Origin: Sphingomonas sp. TDK1
Lineage (GTDB): Bacteria; Pseudomonadota; Alphaproteobacteria; Sphingomonadales; Sphingomonadaceae
Assembly: GCF_001650735.1 (NCBI RefSeq)
Contig: NZ_LXVY01000048.1
Span: 248,001-312,000 of the forward strand
Direction: 5' to 3'
DNA length: 64,000 nucleotides
The notes under the pieces are model-generated. The model searched no databases and was not told where the DNA came from. It saw only the letters and a program-made list of their open reading frames with translations. A program made the translations under genes and the position numbers. Shown in pieces: positions 60,493 through 64,000 of this stretch (the stretch's first letter is position 1; every line of letters starts with the position of its first letter).

Positions 60493-60914
60493 TCACCCAG
60501 CTCGTCGACGCGATGGTCTCCCTCACCTCCCTGATGGAGGAGGAGAGCGAACGCCTGGTCCGCACGCCGTACATGCGCGAGCTCGGCGAGATCGCCGATG
60601 CCAAGCTGCGCCTGGCCGGCCGCATCGAGGCGGAGATCGCCCGCCTGAAGCGCGAGCATCTCGACGACTGGCTCGACACGCTAGAACCGGAAGCCCGCGA
60701 AGCCCTGTCGGAAGCGAGCCGTGCGCTCCGCGACGCGTCGGTGGTGAACGCGCGGATCATCTCGCGACAGATCGAGCTGTCGTCGGAAATGATGGCCGCT
60801 ATCGCCGCCGAGGCCCAGCGGCTGACCGGCAGCCGCAGCACGACCTACAGCGCCTGTGGCGGACTGACCGGCATTGATGCCCCTGCGCCCATTTCGGTTA
60901 ATGCACGATTGTGA
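60489..60914 (+). CDS. FlgN-like flagellar chaperone
   Basis: A 141-residue helical protein: MITQLVDAMVSLTSLMEEES, two long amphipathic helices and a Ser/Thr-rich tail. Length and layout fit FlgN-type chaperones for hook-associated proteins, and the place after flgI-flgJ agrees. Sequence identity to characterised FlgN was not judged. It overlaps flgJ by ATGA. Confidence 0.6.
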   Translation: MITQLVDAMVSLTSLMEEESERLVRTPYMRELGEIADAKLRLAGRIEAEIARLKREHLDDWLDTLEPEAREALSEASRALRDASVVNARIISRQIELSSEMMAAIAAEAQRLTGSRSTTYSACGGLTGIDAPAPISVNARL

Positions 60915-61195
60915 ATATTTCTGAGATTCGTCTCATTGTGCAAACGATCGTTGCGGTGCGGCGAGCTTCTGTCTCGTTTTAGGGCAAGCGAACGCCTCGA
61001 AATTCCAAAATCCATCATGCAACCATCTGTTTTCATTTACAATTTTTGCTGTTCATCTCTCAGCAACTATCCTGTGGCGAATCCGGCGCGTTCGACTATA
61101 CGGAAATGGACAGCACGTAAGGGAAAACGAGGTCCCCGCCCCGACTGATGGGAGCGGCTCCTAACGGCTGGCATTGGCATAGGGAGGTCTGGATT

Positions 61196-61699
61196 ATGAA
61201 GTTCAAGTTGCTTATGGTTGCTGCGGTTGCGGCGAGCGCTCTTTCGATGGCCGGCACCGCGCAGGCTGCTAGCTACCCCTGCACGAACACCATTCAGTGC
61301 AACTTCGACGGCACTTCGGGCGGTCTGAAGGTCTATGTTCCGGCCAAGACCGAGAACACCGACATCTTCTCGATCACCTTCGGTTCGGCCGGCGTGTTCA
61401 CCGTCAACCCGACCACCGCGTTCGGCAAGGTGCTGAGCTTCGTGTCGCTCGGCCTCAACGGCCAGAGCTTCACCAGCATCACCAAGGGTGACGACTATCT
61501 GTTCAACGTCACCAAGGCGGGCACCTACGACCTGACCGTGGTCACGAAGAACACCAGCGCCTCGCAGGCGAACTACTCGGCGAGCTTCGCGTTCGGCGCG
61601 GTGCCGGAGCCGGCTACCTGGGGCATGATGATCGCGGGCGTCGGCATGGCCGGTGGTGCGCTCCGTCGTCGCCGCAGCACGCGCGTCGCGGTCGCCTGA
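61196..61699 (+). CDS. Small secreted PEPxxW-CTERM protein
   Basis: A 167-residue protein with a signal peptide (cut after AQAA), a beta-rich middle with one Cys pair (YPCTNTIQCNF), and the C-terminal sorting signal VPEPATWGMMIAGVGM, helix and RRRR. The domain resembles other FxDxF-type PEP-CTERM proteins with a beta-sandwich. It is exported and probably handled by an exosortase-like system. GGGAGG lies before the ATG. It is a single gene closed by its own terminator, between flgN-like and flgB. Confidence 0.85.
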   Translation: MKFKLLMVAAVAASALSMAGTAQAASYPCTNTIQCNFDGTSGGLKVYVPAKTENTDIFSITFGSAGVFTVNPTTAFGKVLSFVSLGLNGQSFTSITKGDDYLFNVTKAGTYDLTVVTKNTSASQANYSASFAFGAVPEPATWGMMIAGVGMAGGALRRRRSTRVAVA

Positions 61700-61723
61700 T
61701 CGCACGCCACAGCGTGAAACAAG

Positions 61724-61757
61724 AAAGGGCCGCGAGTTTCTCGCGGCCCTTTTTTTT
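61724..61757 (+). terminator. Strong terminator after the PEP-CTERM gene
   Basis: A perfect 13-bp stem AAAGGGCCGCGAG / CTCGCGGCCCTTT with a TTT loop and a run of T to 61757. It lies between convergent genes. Confidence 0.9.
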
Positions 61758-61796
61758 GTGCGTGTTCCGGTAGCGGGAAGCGAACGGAGGGCAGTC

Positions 61797-62216
61797 TCAG
61801 CCGTTGCCGCCCTTGCCGAGCGCGGTCTTCAGCAGCACCATCTGCTTGCGATAGATATTGGTCACCGCGCTGAAATCGGCCTGGACCTTGCCCATCTTCA
61901 GCAACTGGTCTTCCAGCGTGACATTGTTTCCATCCGGCTTGGTCTCGCTCACGTCCTTGTCGAACACGACGCCGCTGCCCATCGGCTGCACGGCACCGAG
62001 ATTCTTCATCGTACCGGTCAACTCGACACGCGGCTTGGCGATGCTGATGCCGCCTGCTCCCTGGAGCAGATCGCCGAAATTAGGCTCGGACACGTCGCGC
62101 GACTTGTAGCCGGGCGTCTCGCTGTTCGCGAGGTTCTGCGAAATGACCTGCTGCCGCTGCGACAGGTTCTGCATCCGCATCTGGATCGCGGAGAAGATCG
62201 AAGGCATTTCGGACAT
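61797..62216 (-). CDS. flgB: Flagellar proximal rod protein FlgB
   Basis: A 139-residue rod protein: RMQNLSQRQQVISQNLANSE followed by TPGYKSRDV, the rod signature, and the C-terminal NNVTLEDQLLKMGKVQADFS typical of FlgB. It is the first rod subunit above the MS ring. It begins three bases after the stop of the FlaEY-like gene on the same strand, so they are co-transcribed; flgC would be expected further downstream but is not in this position. Confidence 0.88.
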   Translation of the reverse strand: MSEMPSIFSAIQMRMQNLSQRQQVISQNLANSETPGYKSRDVSEPNFGDLLQGAGGISIAKPRVELTGTMKNLGAVQPMGSGVVFDKDVSETKPDGNNVTLEDQLLKMGKVQADFSAVTNIYRKQMVLLKTALGKGGNG

Positions 62217-62219
62217 GGA

Positions 62220-64000
62220 TCAGAATCCTAAGGACGTGGGAATGCCGCCCGACAGTCGGGTGAGAGCGGCCTGGTAGTTTGCGAGCTGCGCCTTTTCGAT
62301 CGACGTGTTGGTATTGCTGTTGCCGCCGGTGTTCTTGACACCATCGACCAGCGCCACCTTGGTATCGTCCCAGTAAAGCGAGCGATACGCGGTTTGCGTC
62401 ATCGACAATGCGTCAGTGATCTTGGCGAGCGCGGCCTTGGCATTATCGAGGCTGGAAATGCTCAGCGCCTCGTTGAGGCCCAGGCTGAAATTGCCGCCCG
62501 GGCGGACCTTCGGCGCGCTGGCGGAAAGCGTCGCCTGTGCGGCGATGCGCTGCGGTTCCATGCCGAGCTTCGACAGCGCATCGACGCCGTCCGCGCCGGC
62601 GAGGATTTCGAGTTCGTGCCCGGCCTTCATCTGGATGCGCAGCGACTGCTTGCCGTTCACCGAGACGGCCGTCACGGTCCCCTTCGACCCGCCGATCATG
62701 CTCTGGATGCGGTCGGCGATCGTTTTGAACGTGTCGTCCTTCTGGATCAGCACCTTCCGGACGCCGCCGTCATCGGCCTTGATCGAGAAATAGTCGCCAG
62801 GGCGCAGCGCGGTCTGGGTGCCGACCTTGCTGGACACATCAGGATTGATCGTACCGCGGCCGAAGCCGAGCGCTGCGATGGCGTTGTCGCCGCCGACATC
62901 CGCAGCGATGCGGACAGGTTCGGTACGCTGCAGCGCGGCGCCGAACTGGTTGGTATGCGCAATCGCGCCCGTGGTCGTGTCGATCCGCGAAACGAAACCG
63001 TCGACCGAGCCCTTCTTGGTGGCCGCAAGATCCCCCGTGGTGCGACCGCCGACGTAGAGATCGTTGCCGAGAAAGGCGATGCTGTCGACCTGATCGTCCT
63101 TCGCGGACCCGATATAGGTGGTGCTCGCGCCCGAGAGCGCGCTGTCGATCCGCGTGACGAACCCGTCGCGATCGCCGCTGGTGCTGTTCACCTGGCTGCC
63201 GGACAGCGCGGCGCGGGTCGCCCCGCCTACCACGACCGTCCCGTCGGGACCGACGGCGATTGCCCGCGCATCCGCCGTGCCGAGGCTGATGCTGCCGAGA
63301 CTGGTGCTGAGCGACGAGGCGCTCATCTTCTGCACGCTGGCGACACCGTTTGCCGACATCAGCGCGAGGAGATTGCCGTCCTTGTCCATGGCAAGCCCGT
63401 TGATCACGTCGGCCCCGCCGGTATCGATCACCCGCTTTTCGGCAATCTTCCCGGTGGCGTCCAGGCGGGCGATCACGGCGTCGCCGCCGTCCTTGTTGGA
63501 GACGCGGCCCGCGACGAAAACGGAGCCATCGGCACCGACCGTCACCGCCTTGCCGACATCGGCGCCGCCCGAGCGCAGCACCGTGGAGAATTTCTCGTCG
63601 CCATTGGCGGCATATTTGGCGACGACCATGTCACCATCGGTGCTCATGCCGTTATAGGCGCCGCTGACGGTGCCGGCGACGACGATGCTGCCATCAGACG
63701 CGACCTGGACCGACGCACCGCTGGACGTGCCCGCGGCGCCCAAGCTGCGCTGCCATACGACATTGCCCGCCCCGTCCATCTTGGTGAGGAACAGGTTGTT
63801 GTCGCCGTCGGAGACGTTGCTGCCGAGGTCACCCTTGGTGTTGCCGACGACATAGCTATAGCCCTGCGCGTCGGTGGTGATCGCCGCAGCATCGGTATTG
63901 GTGAAGACGTTGCTGGTCTTGGTCTGGTTGAAGACCGTCTTGCCGCTATTGTCCTTCGTCACCGTCACACCGGTGGCGATGGTTCGACCCGCCGCGACAT
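62220..64000 (-). CDS. FlaEY-like beta-propeller flagellar protein, 5' end outside the window
   Basis: The frame is open to the window edge, so the N-terminus is missing; 592 or so residues are visible. The first 350 are repeats of the propeller kind (YVVGNTKGDLG, VVAGTVSGAYNG, FVAGRVSNKDGG, VVVGGATRAAL, YVGGRTTGDLA), each with a GG-T/R and Asp/Gly turn. The C-terminal part has a small domain like those of hook-associated proteins (FKTIADRIQSMIGGSKG), then ends with AQLANYQAALTRLSGGI, a flagellin-like helix. Alphaproteobacterial FlaEY has this architecture. It is coupled to flgB. Confidence 0.68.
   Translation of the reverse strand, partial: VAAGRTIATGVTVTKDNSGKTVFNQTKTSNVFTNTDAAAITTDAQGYSYVVGNTKGDLGSNVSDGDNNLFLTKMDGAGNVVWQRSLGAAGTSSGASVQVASDGSIVVAGTVSGAYNGMSTDGDMVVAKYAANGDEKFSTVLRSGGADVGKAVTVGADGSVFVAGRVSNKDGGDAVIARLDATGKIAEKRVIDTGGADVINGLAMDKDGNLLALMSANGVASVQKMSASSLSTSLGSISLGTADARAIAVGPDGTVVVGGATRAALSGSQVNSTSGDRDGFVTRIDSALSGASTTYIGSAKDDQVDSIAFLGNDLYVGGRTTGDLAATKKGSVDGFVSRIDTTTGAIAHTNQFGAALQRTEPVRIAADVGGDNAIAALGFGRGTINPDVSSKVGTQTALRPGDYFSIKADDGGVRKVLIQKDDTFKTIADRIQSMIGGSKGTVTAVSVNGKQSLRIQMKAGHELEILAGADGVDALSKLGMEPQRIAAQATLSASAPKVRPGGNFSLGLNEALSISSLDNAKAALAKITDALSMTQTAYRSLYWDDTKVALVDGVKNTGGNSNTNTSIEKAQLANYQAALTRLSGGIPTSLGF

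Overview
The window looks like part of the chromosome of a Sphingomonas-like alphaproteobacterium. The reasons are the high GC content, two proteins with PEPxxW-type C-terminal sorting tails, the alphaproteobacterial flagellar proteins FlaF, FliX and a FlaEY-like protein, a FixL/FixJ-type pair, and a chemotaxis operon in the rhizobial gene order. Coding is dense, with many 1-4 base start/stop overlaps.

1-11.3 kb is the right end of a genomic island. It carries a PolB-like 3'-5' exonuclease flanked by two unknown genes. Next comes a tightly coupled set: an MmeI-like DNA methyltransferase, a DUF262/HNH protein, an SF2 helicase, a GIY-YIG nuclease, a small low-GC reading frame and an HNH nuclease. 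This looks like a multi-gene restriction-type defence system that I cannot match to a named type. The island ends at 11281-11298 in an 18-base piece that matches the 3' end of a tRNA-Pro, as expected for an integrase attachment site, followed by a strong terminator.

11.4-16.2 kb holds envelope and housekeeping genes: a lipoprotein, a FadL-type porin, a DUF2147 protein, a small subtilase, YbaK and an unknown gene. 16.2-29.6 kb is a nearly complete type II secretion system, split over both strands: gspK-J plus an LpoA-like gene, gspN, gspF, gspE-M-L, and gspG-H-I-C-D. A second three-gene set resembling GspL/M/C lies beyond gspD. It is divergent from a Tat-exported, PhoX-like lipoprotein, which is a plausible substrate. 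No prepilin peptidase gene is present in the window.

32-47 kb is a mixed stretch: a MerR/TipAS regulator and DJ-1 protein, a small lipoprotein, a tandem amidohydrolase pair of which one has lost the HxH metal motif, a PAS histidine kinase with a FixJ-type regulator, an alginate-export-like porin, a chemoreceptor, a membrane protein behind a PadR-like remnant, and an alpha/beta hydrolase.

47-64 kb is a motility region: flaF; a motA-cheS-Y-A-W-R-B-Y-D-T-motB-fliL run ending near a double PilZ gene; fliX; flgI-flgJ-flgN-like; flgB; and a FlaEY-like propeller protein cut by the window edge. Two PEP-CTERM-type proteins, a GDSL esterase and a small secreted protein, lie among the flagellar genes.
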